Source: Opitutaceae bacterium
Lineage (GTDB): Bacteria; Verrucomicrobiota; Verrucomicrobiia; Opitutales; Opitutaceae
Length of the DNA stretch: 64,000 nucleotides
Assembly: GCA_015075305.1 (NCBI GenBank)
Contig: JABTUS010000011.1
Location: 124,001 to 188,000, forward strand
Direction: 5' to 3'
Part shown: positions 1-8,150 of the stretch, in pieces
How positions within the stretch are numbered: the first letter of the stretch is position 1
Layout: each line of letters begins with the position of its first letter
Notes under the pieces: model-generated
The model's input: the letters and a program-made list of their open reading frames with translations, nothing else
Told to the model about the DNA's origin: nothing
Database searches by the model: none
Program-made: the position numbers and the translations under genes

Positions 1-695
1 ACCTCCCACATGGGGGAGCGGAGGATCGTCACGCCCTCGATCAGCACGTTCTTGCAGCGGTAGGGCTGTATGAAATTCGGCCGGAGCCACGAGCCCGGGC
101 CAAAGACGCGCTGCTCAACCGGCACATTCGCCTCGCCCATGGCGATGAGTTTGTCGCGCGCGGCCCGCTGGAGCGGAGGCTTCCCGTCGCTCTTGCGGTT
201 CCATCCCCACCAAGTCTCCAGAGTTGCGCCTCCATCGAGCATTCCCTCACCGGTGACAGCGATGTTCTCCTGCTCGAAGGCGTAGATGAACGGCGAATAG
301 TTCATGCACTCCACGCCCTCCCATCGCGTGAACACGAGTGGATACCGGGCAAGGTCGAAGGAAAACAGGAGCGTGGCCCCGCGACTGATGTGCAGGTTGA
401 CATTGCTGCGGAGATGGATCGCTCCGGTATTCCAGGTGCCGGGTGGAACCACCACGCGACCTCCGCCCGCGAGGTGGCAGGCCTCAATGGTCTTCTGAAT
501 GGCGGTGGTGGCGTCGCTGCCTGGAACAGCTCCGTACGAAGCTATGGAAAAGTCGCGCTTGGGAAACGTGGGGGCGACGATCGTCGCTTCGATCCGTCTG
601 GCATCCTCCCAGCCAGGTGCGGTTTCCGCCGGCATTCGGATGGGAAAAGATGTCGCCCCGAGCAGCGACAGGATAAGTATGAGGCATTTGCGCAT
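1..695 (-). CDS. Glycoside hydrolase family 28 (polygalacturonase-like), 3' part cut by window edge
   Basis: A frame opens with ATG at 693-695 on the minus strand and stays open to base 1, giving about 231 N-terminal residues. It begins with a signal peptide (MRKCLILILSLLGATSF). A typical GH28 start follows: DFSIASYGAVPGSDATTAI, then GGGRVVVPPGTWNTGAIHL, then a beta-helix rung ending NVLIEGVTILRSPMWEV. The family hydrolyses alpha-1,4-galacturonan or related pectic linkages. The catalytic Asp residues would lie further on, outside the window, so activity cannot be judged. The product is probably exported to periplasm or outside. The TonB receptor downstream of base 961 is on the same strand and lies upstream of this gene, which suggests a small polysaccharide-use locus; 265 bp and a REP-like copy separate them. 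Recognition as GH28 is fairly secure; the exact substrate is not. Confidence 0.85.
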   Translation of the reverse strand, partial: MRKCLILILSLLGATSFPIRMPAETAPGWEDARRIEATIVAPTFPKRDFSIASYGAVPGSDATTAIQKTIEACHLAGGGRVVVPPGTWNTGAIHLRSNVNLHISRGATLLFSFDLARYPLVFTRWEGVECMNYSPFIYAFEQENIAVTGEGMLDGGATLETWWGWNRKSDGKPPLQRAARDKLIAMGEANVPVEQRVFGPGSWLRPNFIQPYRCKNVLIEGVTILRSPMWE

Positions 696-836
696 GGGGA
701 TCGGGCCGTCGACCGACGGCAACCATCGCGGCCAGGTGAGGCTGCGGGATGGTCGGAAAAACGGCAAGGGTATTGGGGGTGGCTGGCGGTGTGCCGGTGG
801 TCCGAGTGAAACTTTTCCGGCGCTGTTTCGCGACGT

Positions 837-870
837 GCGTCCCCAGGTCACGACGGAGCGTGCCCCTCCA
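837..870 (-). repeat. REP-like palindrome copy A
   Basis: On the minus strand this reads TGGAGGGGCACGCTCCGTCG then TGACCTGGGGACGC. It is nearly identical to copies at 44625, 55430 and 55723, and related to 55601 and 56355 in the other orientation. The core can pair CACG with CGTG around a six-base loop. It lies in the 265-bp gap between the GH28 gene and the TonB receptor, so it is extragenic as REP elements usually are. Confidence 0.75.
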
Positions 871-893
871 ACGGAAGCGGAAATTCAAGCGGA

Positions 894-943
894 ACGGAAT
901 TTTTCCGGGAACGGAAGTCCTTGCACCGGGAATGAAATTCCGT
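894..943. terminator. Inverted repeat between TonB receptor and GH28 gene
   Basis: A 9-bp perfect inverted repeat (ACGGAATTT at 894-902, AAATTCCGT at 935-943) with a 32-base spacer lies just after the stop of the receptor gene. It could be a terminator-like structure or a regulator site about 200 bp upstream of the GH28 start. No U-tract is visible. Confidence 0.3.
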
Positions 944-960
944 GCGCAGGGAATGGCTCG

Positions 961-3900
961 CTAGAATCGCCCCTTGATGCCGACGCTGTAATTCACGCCA
1001 AACTCCTCGAGGCGGTAGCCGCGCGCATAGGCTGCGGATGCCTCGCTGTAGCGCTGGATCACCTGCTCTTTGTTCAGGATGTTGCGGGCGCTGGCGAACA
1101 GGCTGAAGTTCTTGCTGAATTTGTACTCACCGCTCAGGTCAATGTTGTAGCGTGGCTCATAGTATTCGAAGAAATTGTTCGCCACACCACCATACTGCGC
1201 GCCGATCTGGGCGGCGGGGTTGGTGATCGTGGTGCCCTTCTGGCGTCCCCGGTAGTTGAAGTTCACATTGAAGACCCAGGGGCTCTTGTTGAAGCTCACG
1301 CTGAGGTTTCCGGCCTTCGAGATGAATGCGCGGAAATCGGGCGTGTTGTCGCCGGTGAGGTGGAGCAGCGTGCCATTGGCCTTGATGGTGAAATACCTTC
1401 CGAGGCCCGGCAGGAAGCTCAGCGGCTGGATCAGGTTGAATTCAGCCCCGGAAATGCGGGCGTCACCGCTGTTGGTGAGCGTGCTGACACCCCACCCGAC
1501 ATAGCGGGCATCCAATCCGAGCTGCGCCGCCAGTTCGGGCGTGACAATCGCACCCGCCGCCGTGGCCGTCCAGAAATCGGTGATGTCCTTTTGAAATCCT
1601 CCCACTGAATACACCGTTCCCTTGTCGCCGTAGTATTCAAGCGAGAGGTCCCAGTTGTCGGCCTCCCATGGACGAAGCGCCGTGTTGCGGATGGTGATCA
1701 GACCGGCCGCCTCGGGGTCGGTGTCGTCCTCATTGATGTCGGTTCTCGGAATGATGTTGGCGTAGTCCGGGCGGCCGATGGTCTTCGCATAGGCGAAACG
1801 AACGAGGAAGCGCTGGGTGAGATCGTAGGTGACATGCAGGCTGGGATAATAGCCGTCGTACTGACGCCGGGCCTTGTAGGCGCGCTCCTTCAGGACCAGG
1901 CGAAGCTCCTCCATCGATCCGGCGGCGCCGGCATCCGCACGACGAACGCGCTGGACTCCCGGGGTCGTGGGGCTTCCATCAATGTAGTTGCCGCTCGCAT
2001 CGCGCTGCCACACCGCATCGGGATTGGACAACACACCCTCTCCCTTGTCCTCGGTCTTTTCAAAGCGCACACCACCAACCAGCCGAAGCCGGTTGTCCAT
2101 CAGCTTGGTGTCAAACTGGACATATGCCGAGCTGATGCGCTCGTCGATCTTTTCGGAATTGTTGATGCGGTTGGTTTCAGCCGTGACCGTGTTGAGCGTG
2201 AAGTGATTCGGGTTGGTGCGATACTCCTCCGCCAGTTTGTAGGCATCCACCCACTGGATTTTCGGGTAGCCAAATCCAGGACCCTCTGTGGAGGAGTATG
2301 AGGCGTCCAGGTAGGGCGACGCGATGTCGTCGGCGGTGTTTGCGATGCCATCGGCGCCAACATGGGTGTAGGTTTCATTGATGCGCCGGTTATCGCGGCC
2401 CTCTTCACGCACGGCCACGCCCACCTTCACGCCGACGGGGATCGACCACTCGTCGAAATGCCGCTGGAGGTCCGCGTAGGCTGATTTCATGTTCGCCTTG
2501 CCGTCGAGGGGATCGTTCGTCGCGGTCGTGATGCGATAATTGTCAAGCGTGTAGGGATCGATCGTGGCGCCGGTGGATGTGCGCGCGGTCCACGTGAGCG
2601 ATGGAAAATTGATCTGCTCGGCGCGGACCACATTCACGCCCTGAAGTGTCTGTCCAACGTTGGCAAAGTGGCCGCGTGACAGCGCGCGATACCAGGTTTT
2701 CGAGACGACGGCATTCGCTCCCGCGTCGAGATTCCAGGGACCACTGTTCCAGTTGTAGCGGACGTTAACCGCGGCCGTGTTGCCAAGCTTGTCGCGGAAC
2801 GAGCTTCCACGCGTGACCGAACCACGGCCCTGCGCGCTCTGCACGAAGTCCGGCCCCCACTGGATCGGGGTGCCGCCCGAGGGCGTGGAATTTCCCTGCG
2901 TGCCCATGTTGAAATTGATGTTTCGATTGCCGAAGAACGCCTTGTAGTAGTTGTCCTGCACGGCCACCGACAGAGTCTGGCGCGGCGTGATTTTCCAGTC
3001 GGCCTTGACGCCGACCGACGCACGGTTGGTTGTCTTTGGACCATCCTGAAGCTGCCACTGCTGCAGATAGGGGTTGGCCGGCGTCGCGGAGGGGATCGTG
3101 GCCGTTCCCGCGCCCGACGTTCCGCCACCGCCCTGTGCATAATTCCAGGTCGGCTGCCAGCGGTGCTGCTCGACATGCTGATTGGATGAGAGGCCCGTGA
3201 TGACGAGACCGAAGGTCTTGGAAATCGGAACGGAGTAGTCGAAGTCGAAGTTCGGAAGTATCTTGAATGTCTTCTTGTTGCCGGGTCCGGCGGTCTTGCT
3301 GAGCTCAAGATTCTCGCTGTTCAGATTGAGGTAGGTGCGGAAGTTGAACTGGGCGCGCGGCCGTTCAAAGGCGTTCTTGGAAACGAAGTTGATGCTGCCG
3401 CCCAGGGAGTCCGCAGGCAGATCGGGCGTCGGCACCTTGACGACCTCCGTGCGCGACGTGTTGTTGATCGACACCTGTTCAAATTCGAAGATGCGGTTGT
3501 TCGAGCCGGAAGCCGAACTCGTGAGGCGCATGCCATCCCAACTGACGGTGGTGAAGTTCGACGGAAATCCGCGAACCGACACCGTGCGCACATCGGCGGC
3601 CACGTAGTCGACCGTCACGCCAGGCAGATACTTGAGGAACTCACCTGGATTGCCTTCGCTGATGTCGCCGAAGGCATCGGCCGCAACAACCACCTTTATG
3701 TTTGGCGCGAAGCGCTGCTCGTTGATCGCAAGCGCGTTCCCCTCGTACTCGCGGTTGCTCTGGACGACAAATTGATCCAGCGCGATCACCTTCTCATCAC
3801 CGTAGCGTTCACGACTGGTCAGGTTGAAATCATGCCGCACGCTGCCGCCGCCCGGGACTGTCAGCACGGTCGTCTCCGGATCGAGACCCGTGTAATTGGC

Positions 3901-4233
3901 GCGCAACCGGACTTCGCCCGCAGGCACGCCATCCAGCCGGTACTCGCCGAATTCGTTCGTGAACGTCTCGCGCGAAGTGCCTTCAACGACGACGCGGACG
4001 TTGTTGAGATAGCGGTCATTGCCGATGTTGCGCACGCGGCCTTCAATCGATCCAGTTCCCGTCTGCGCCCAAATAGCGGATGGGAACGCCAGCACCAGCG
4101 CTAGAAACAGGGCGAATGCCGCCACATTGATGCTGAGCAGGGTTTCGCCGGATTCATGACCCCGCCGGCCGCGGGTGTTCTGGAGGTTGTCCATTGTGGT
4201 TTGATGGGGAAAGTTTGATAAGTCGCGTGACAT
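961..4233 (-). CDS. TonB-dependent outer-membrane receptor with N-terminal carboxypeptidase-regulatory-like domain
   Basis: The 1090-residue product has a long N-region, then a hydrophobic signal segment ending in AQTG. A CarboxypepD_reg-like domain follows (GTGSIEGRVRNIGNDRYLNN to about residue 135). The plug domain comes next, with phrases such as VSVRGFPSNFTTVSWDGM and GGSINFVSKNAF. The long beta-barrel ends in the aromatic residue of GIKGRF, as expected for BAM-inserted proteins. This family imports large substrates such as siderophores or oligosaccharides using TonB energy. The GH28 gene on the same strand makes a plant-polysaccharide fragment plausible, but that is inference. The start used is ATG at 4233; an in-frame ATG at 4194 (MDNLQ) would give a shorter leader. 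A palindrome lies 106 bp upstream. Confidence 0.9.
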   Translation of the reverse strand: MSRDLSNFPHQTTMDNLQNTRGRRGHESGETLLSINVAAFALFLALVLAFPSAIWAQTGTGSIEGRVRNIGNDRYLNNVRVVVEGTSRETFTNEFGEYRLDGVPAGEVRLRANYTGLDPETTVLTVPGGGSVRHDFNLTSRERYGDEKVIALDQFVVQSNREYEGNALAINEQRFAPNIKVVVAADAFGDISEGNPGEFLKYLPGVTVDYVAADVRTVSVRGFPSNFTTVSWDGMRLTSSASGSNNRIFEFEQVSINNTSRTEVVKVPTPDLPADSLGGSINFVSKNAFERPRAQFNFRTYLNLNSENLELSKTAGPGNKKTFKILPNFDFDYSVPISKTFGLVITGLSSNQHVEQHRWQPTWNYAQGGGGTSGAGTATIPSATPANPYLQQWQLQDGPKTTNRASVGVKADWKITPRQTLSVAVQDNYYKAFFGNRNINFNMGTQGNSTPSGGTPIQWGPDFVQSAQGRGSVTRGSSFRDKLGNTAAVNVRYNWNSGPWNLDAGANAVVSKTWYRALSRGHFANVGQTLQGVNVVRAEQINFPSLTWTARTSTGATIDPYTLDNYRITTATNDPLDGKANMKSAYADLQRHFDEWSIPVGVKVGVAVREEGRDNRRINETYTHVGADGIANTADDIASPYLDASYSSTEGPGFGYPKIQWVDAYKLAEEYRTNPNHFTLNTVTAETNRINNSEKIDERISSAYVQFDTKLMDNRLRLVGGVRFEKTEDKGEGVLSNPDAVWQRDASGNYIDGSPTTPGVQRVRRADAGAAGSMEELRLVLKERAYKARRQYDGYYPSLHVTYDLTQRFLVRFAYAKTIGRPDYANIIPRTDINEDDTDPEAAGLITIRNTALRPWEADNWDLSLEYYGDKGTVYSVGGFQKDITDFWTATAAGAIVTPELAAQLGLDARYVGWGVSTLTNSGDARISGAEFNLIQPLSFLPGLGRYFTIKANGTLLHLTGDNTPDFRAFISKAGNLSVSFNKSPWVFNVNFNYRGRQKGTTITNPAAQIGAQYGGVANNFFEYYEPRYNIDLSGEYKFSKNFSLFASARNILNKEQVIQRYSEASAAYARGYRLEEFGVNYSVGIKGRF

Positions 4234-4338
4234 CCCGAAATCCTGCGGGCAATCAGTGCAACGGTCGCAATATGGGGCAAAAAGGTGGGCTCACCGTAGG
4301 AAGGTTGCCTCCGGTTCCAAGAAAAAATGATAGATATT

Positions 4339-4357
4339 AATTCGGATCGTCCGAATT
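4339..4357. promoter_or_regulatory. Perfect palindrome, candidate operator for the TonB receptor gene
   Basis: AATTCGGA-TCG-TCCGAATT is a perfect 8+3+8 palindrome. It sits in the 219-bp region upstream of the minus-strand receptor start and downstream of the neighbouring minus-strand gene. Symmetric sites of this length often bind dimeric repressors or activators. The regulator is not identified in the window. Confidence 0.5.
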
Positions 4358-4452
4358 TCAGGCCTTTCACGGCATCCCGATGAAAATTCGCCGCTTCCGA
4401 AGATCCCGCGTGCGTGATCAGCCAGACGGGTTGCCGCACGGCTGGCCCAGCG

Positions 4453-5433
4453 TCAGGGTTGTCGGGGATCGTAACGAAAAATCGGGGCCGGGGGTTTCTC
4501 GCAGGTCATGAAAATCGTGCGATTGTCCGTCGCGAAGCAAATGCCCTCAGCCTCGGCGGTCTCGAGGTGAAAGCTTGGCAGCCGTTGGGGAGGGCCCGCA
4601 AACGCCTGCGCCCAGGTCTCCCCCGGATTGCGGGGGAAATAGTAGGCATTGGCGTAGGTGACAACAATGGCTGCCGCCCCATCCGCCGAAAAATCCATGT
4701 CCGTGGGATTCGCCCGCCAGCTCGCCTTCACCGATTTTGTTCGTGCCAGTTCCGCGTCGGGCTGCGGGATGGAATCCACCGTGGAGACGAGTGCGGCGAT
4801 CTGCAGCCTTCCACCGGCGGGGCGAAGGGGAAGCGTGTACAAGCCGGAGGGATAAACGCGTTTTTCGAGGAGATAGACCAGTCCTTCGCGGACATCGACC
4901 GCCACGCTTTCGCAGTCCCGCGCCGCACGATCAGCGTACTCAAAGGAGAATGACCAGGCGACATCCACGTCAATCTCGCGCAGCGGTGACAGGAGTCCGG
5001 GATCCGGTTCGGGGAGGACGATGATCGAGAAGCGCGTGCGTTTGCCGTCGTTGAAACCCACGTCGCCGATCAACAACCAGGATTGTCCGTCGAGGGTGAA
5101 GGAGCGAACCGCCTCCCAGTCCACATTGATGGCACCCCGCACCCGCACGGTCCCGCGGTTGCCGCCGTCGAAGCCCATGGCATACAGGATGGGGCCGGCA
5201 TCGCTGTCGTTGTGAGACCATAGCAGGTTTGGCGCACGGCGTGAGACTGCGAGCCCGCTGGCTTCGTCCAGGCGGGCATTCGCAATGACACCGGTGAACA
5301 CCGGACCGGTGTACGCAGCCAGGGGAAGCCGGGACTCCTCCAGGGTTGGCTCCACCGCCCCACAGGGAGTCAGTCCCGCCAGGAGAAACGAAAGCAGCAG
5401 TCCAGCGAGGAGGCGGGTGGTCCCCCGGCGCAT
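4453..5433 (-). CDS. Secreted or lipid-anchored protein of unknown function, beta-propeller-like
   Basis: The frame is open further upstream to 5721. The ATG at 5431-5433 is preferred because it gives a standard signal sequence (MRRGTTRLLAGLLLSFLLAG followed by LTPCG, a possible lipobox) and avoids overlap with the divergent gene at 5695. About 326 residues result. The mature part has repeated blade-like phrases: DEASGLAVSRRAPNLLWSHN, INVDWEAVRSFTLDGQSWLL, GDVGFNDGKR, ARDCESVAVD, PTDMDFSADGAAAIVVTY, AEGICFATDNRTIFMTCE. This resembles six-bladed propeller or phytase/esterase-like proteins with conserved E and D residues. I cannot assign a reaction. It lies upstream of the receptor on the same strand, with 219 bp between. 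Confidence 0.6.
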   Translation of the reverse strand: MRRGTTRLLAGLLLSFLLAGLTPCGAVEPTLEESRLPLAAYTGPVFTGVIANARLDEASGLAVSRRAPNLLWSHNDSDAGPILYAMGFDGGNRGTVRVRGAINVDWEAVRSFTLDGQSWLLIGDVGFNDGKRTRFSIIVLPEPDPGLLSPLREIDVDVAWSFSFEYADRAARDCESVAVDVREGLVYLLEKRVYPSGLYTLPLRPAGGRLQIAALVSTVDSIPQPDAELARTKSVKASWRANPTDMDFSADGAAAIVVTYANAYYFPRNPGETWAQAFAGPPQRLPSFHLETAEAEGICFATDNRTIFMTCEKPPAPIFRYDPRQP

Positions 5434-5694
5434 CCATGCAGGCCACCCCGGCCCGCACGACCAATCTGTAACCATCGCTTGGATACATTGTTCCGGATGC
5501 CCGCCGCTGCCGCGGCCCCGGCTCGTAAAATCTGCGTCAAAACGCATGCGACCAGCGGCCTTGATTTGCGGTGCGGATCGTTGGCGCACGATTGTCGTCC
5601 TCATGCCGGGCAAAGTCCCCTCTCCTCCCGTTTCGATCGGCTGGACGGCCGACTTCGCGCCGACGGCCCGATGAGCGCAGTGATTTGATCCTCG

Positions 5695-7623
5695 ATGTCT
5701 CTCCCTCTTCGTTTCGCACATGTTGATGACGACGCAGCCTACGCCGAATCAATCCGGCAAGTTCTCATGCAGGAGTGGCCCGGGTGCAGCATCACCCGGA
5801 TGGAAGGAAAAGACGAACTGCTGACCGCGCTTCGCTCGCACACAGCCGATTTGGTCATTTCGGAGTTTTCCCTGCAATCCTACAACGGACTCGACGTCCT
5901 CACCCAGGCGCACGCGCTTTGTGCGGATGTTCCGTTTCTATTCCTGACCAGGGCGGATGGCGAGGGCAGGATTGTCGACGCATTGCAGCAAGGTGCGGCC
6001 GATTATGTGCACAAGGACCGTGTGGAGCGCCTGGTGCCGGCGATTCAGCGGGCGCTCGAGAATGCCGCCGTGCGGAGCGCCAAATCCATTGCCGACAAGC
6101 TCCTTCAGGACCGAATGGAAGCGGTCGACGGAGCGCTGGATGCCATTTGCATCGCCAGCGGCCGCGGTCATCTCACCTACGCCAATGTTGCCGCCAGGGA
6201 CATGTTCGCGCTCGATGAATCCCCGGAAGTGGAACCCCGAAGCCTGGACGCCCTTTTCGGCCCCCAGAATCGATCCATCCTTTCCGTGGCCATCAATGAG
6301 CTTCATTCCACCGGTGCCTGGTCGGGCGAGCTTTCACTCACGCCACCCGGCGCGCAGGCCCGCTTCATCGTCAGCCGGTGGACGCTGATCAAGGATGCGC
6401 AGAATCGTCCGAAGGCCATTCTTGCGATCAATACCAACATCACCGGACACAAGGAGCTGGAACGTCATCTTCTTCCGCCGAGGAAGCAGGATGGCCTGGG
6501 CACTTTGGCCACCGGCATTGCGCACGATCTTCAACGGATCCTTCAGCCCATGCTGACCGCATCGGCTGCGCTCCAAAGGAGCGTGAAGCAACCGGAGATC
6601 CTTCGTCTGGCTGACATCATCGATGCCAGCACGCGGCATGTTCTCGCCCTGTTCCATCAGCTCCGGACATATGCCCACAGTTCGAAAGACGAGCGCATGG
6701 AAGTGCAGGTCGGATCCTCCATTCAGGAGGTCGTGCAACTGCTCCGACAATCCCTGGCCGGCGAGATCAACATCGAGACCGTGATTCAAAAGGATCTCTG
6801 GACGGTTGCAGCGAATCCAATGCAGCTGACCCAGGTGCTGATCAATCTTGGGATTCAAGCCCGTGATGCGATAGCAAGCTCCGGCATTCTGACATTCCGC
6901 GCGTCCAACGTCGCTGTGGATGAAGCGCTTGCCCAGGCCATACCCGGTGCGCAATCGGGTCCGCATGTTTTGATCACGGTCTCCCACACGGGAACCGGCA
7001 TTCCACCGGAATTGATCGACCAGGTCCTGTGCCCTCGACTGCCTGGACTGCCGGGAGGGCCCAACTCCAATGACAGCGTACCCGATCTGTCGACCATCAC
7101 GGGCATCATTCGGGGCATCGGCGGGTTCATCCAGGTGGAGAGCACTTCCGGGGTGGGAACCGAGTTCATCCTTCACCTTCCGGCTTTGATACCGGAGCCG
7201 GAGGCGGCGGACCTTGCACTGGCTCCATCCTTTCAGGCCACAATCGGTCGCGGTGAAACCGTGTTGTTGATCGAAGAAGACACTGACAGACGCCAAATTG
7301 TTCAGGCGTTTCTGGAAACCCACGGTTATCGCGTGATCTGTGCACGGGATGGTGCGGCAGCCCTCGCGCTGTTTCACGAACGCCACAAGGACGTTCAGAT
7401 CATACTCTCCGATCCAACGATGCCTGGCGCGGAATGCGTGAACACGCTGATCCAGATCCGAAATGCCAAGCCCGGCGTTCGCATCGTCGCCATGGGCTGT
7501 CCCGGCCCGGAATGCGAGGTGCAGGGTCTCGTCGGCGGCGTGGCGTTCCTGCCCCGGCCACTGACCGGGGAGGCCCTGCTAGCCGCGATGCGGCAGGAGC
7601 CAGTCACCACGCAGGCTGGCTGA
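5695..7623 (+). CDS. Hybrid receiver-PAS-histidine kinase-receiver protein with degenerate ATP-binding motifs
   Basis: The 642-residue protein has no signal or membrane segment, so it is cytosolic. Order: receiver domain (about 1-125), PAS-like sensor (about 135-260), His-phosphotransfer helix with intact H277 in GIAHDLQ, an HATPase_c-like domain (about 370-505), and a second receiver (about 520-635). Key residues are lost. The first receiver carries Glu57 where the phospho-acceptor Asp is expected (LVISEFSLQSYNGL). The N-box reads NLGIQARDA with Gln388 for the Mg-binding Asn. The G1 box reads VSHTGTGIP with His431 for the essential Asp. The glycine-rich G2 box (normally GTGLGLS) reads NDSVPDLS. 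The second receiver keeps Asp573 (ILSDPTMPG), but its Lys position is Arg (LPRPL). The fold is recognisable; ATP-dependent autophosphorylation looks doubtful. A phosphorelay scaffold is possible. Confidence 0.85.
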   Translation: MSLPLRFAHVDDDAAYAESIRQVLMQEWPGCSITRMEGKDELLTALRSHTADLVISEFSLQSYNGLDVLTQAHALCADVPFLFLTRADGEGRIVDALQQGAADYVHKDRVERLVPAIQRALENAAVRSAKSIADKLLQDRMEAVDGALDAICIASGRGHLTYANVAARDMFALDESPEVEPRSLDALFGPQNRSILSVAINELHSTGAWSGELSLTPPGAQARFIVSRWTLIKDAQNRPKAILAINTNITGHKELERHLLPPRKQDGLGTLATGIAHDLQRILQPMLTASAALQRSVKQPEILRLADIIDASTRHVLALFHQLRTYAHSSKDERMEVQVGSSIQEVVQLLRQSLAGEINIETVIQKDLWTVAANPMQLTQVLINLGIQARDAIASSGILTFRASNVAVDEALAQAIPGAQSGPHVLITVSHTGTGIPPELIDQVLCPRLPGLPGGPNSNDSVPDLSTITGIIRGIGGFIQVESTSGVGTEFILHLPALIPEPEAADLALAPSFQATIGRGETVLLIEEDTDRRQIVQAFLETHGYRVICARDGAAALALFHERHKDVQIILSDPTMPGAECVNTLIQIRNAKPGVRIVAMGCPGPECEVQGLVGGVAFLPRPLTGEALLAAMRQEPVTTQAG

Positions 7624-7666
7624 GGAAACAAGCCCCGGCTCGGTCTTGTTGCGGCCAGACACCCGA

Positions 7667-7686
7667 TTTTCCGGCCCGGTGGAAAA
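7667..7686. terminator. Short hairpin after the hybrid kinase gene
   Basis: TTTTCC pairs with GGAAAA across an eight-base loop, 44 bp after the kinase stop. The stem is short and AT-rich, so this is only a weak terminator candidate. Confidence 0.25.
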
Positions 7687-7763
7687 GCATTGCTGCCGCC
7701 TGAAGGGGAGCCAAGGTACCGTCTAGCTTTGCAACCCACTCGCCATCGCGGGCTGGCCAACCC

Positions 7764-8117
7764 ATGTTTCAAGTCACTTTCTCCGAACAGGCGATCCGGG
7801 AGCTGAACAAACTCGATACTCTGGCTCAGCTCGCAGCCGTCGCCCCCATCAGCAGCCTCAAGGCCGCCGATCTCGACAAACCGCGGGAGCCGCTGGGAAA
7901 ATTCAACCGGGGGGGCCGCGCGCTCTACCGCCTGCGTTCCGCCGAGTGGCGTTTCTACTTCGAAATCCGCGATGAGACGCTCTTTGTACTCTACATCCTG
8001 CACCAGCACTCGCTTGAGGATTTTCTGCTGCGCAACAAGCTGCCGGTGTCGGAAGCGCAACTCGCGGAACAGCACTCCAAATTCTGGCGCTACCTGGAGT
8101 CATTGACGAAGCGGTAG
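7764..8117 (+). CDS. RelE/ParE-like small protein
   Basis: The 117-residue product starts MFQVTFSEQAIRELNKLD, a helical opening like RelE/ParE toxins. A strand-rich core follows (GRALYRLRSAEWRFYFEI, then TLFVLYILHQHSLEDFLL), which matches the pattern of that fold where basic and aromatic residues line the ribosome or gyrase site. No antitoxin-sized gene is visible next to it: upstream is the kinase, and pssA begins 33 bp downstream. It may be a solitary RelE-superfamily protein with a housekeeping or regulatory job rather than a toxin. Assignment rests on the fold pattern only. Confidence 0.6.
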   Translation: MFQVTFSEQAIRELNKLDTLAQLAAVAPISSLKAADLDKPREPLGKFNRGGRALYRLRSAEWRFYFEIRDETLFVLYILHQHSLEDFLLRNKLPVSEAQLAEQHSKFWRYLESLTKR

Positions 8118-8150
8118 ACAACCGGTACCGCCCATCAGGATCGGAAAGCC

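Noticed and set aside
961-1608. Plus-strand open frame inside the TonB receptor gene (from 499)
   Set aside because: It overlaps the receptor's coding strand in another frame and has no family features.
4453-5721. Longer version of the secreted hypothetical protein starting at 5721
   Set aside because: It would overlap the divergent kinase gene at 5695 and bury the signal peptide about 100 residues inside.
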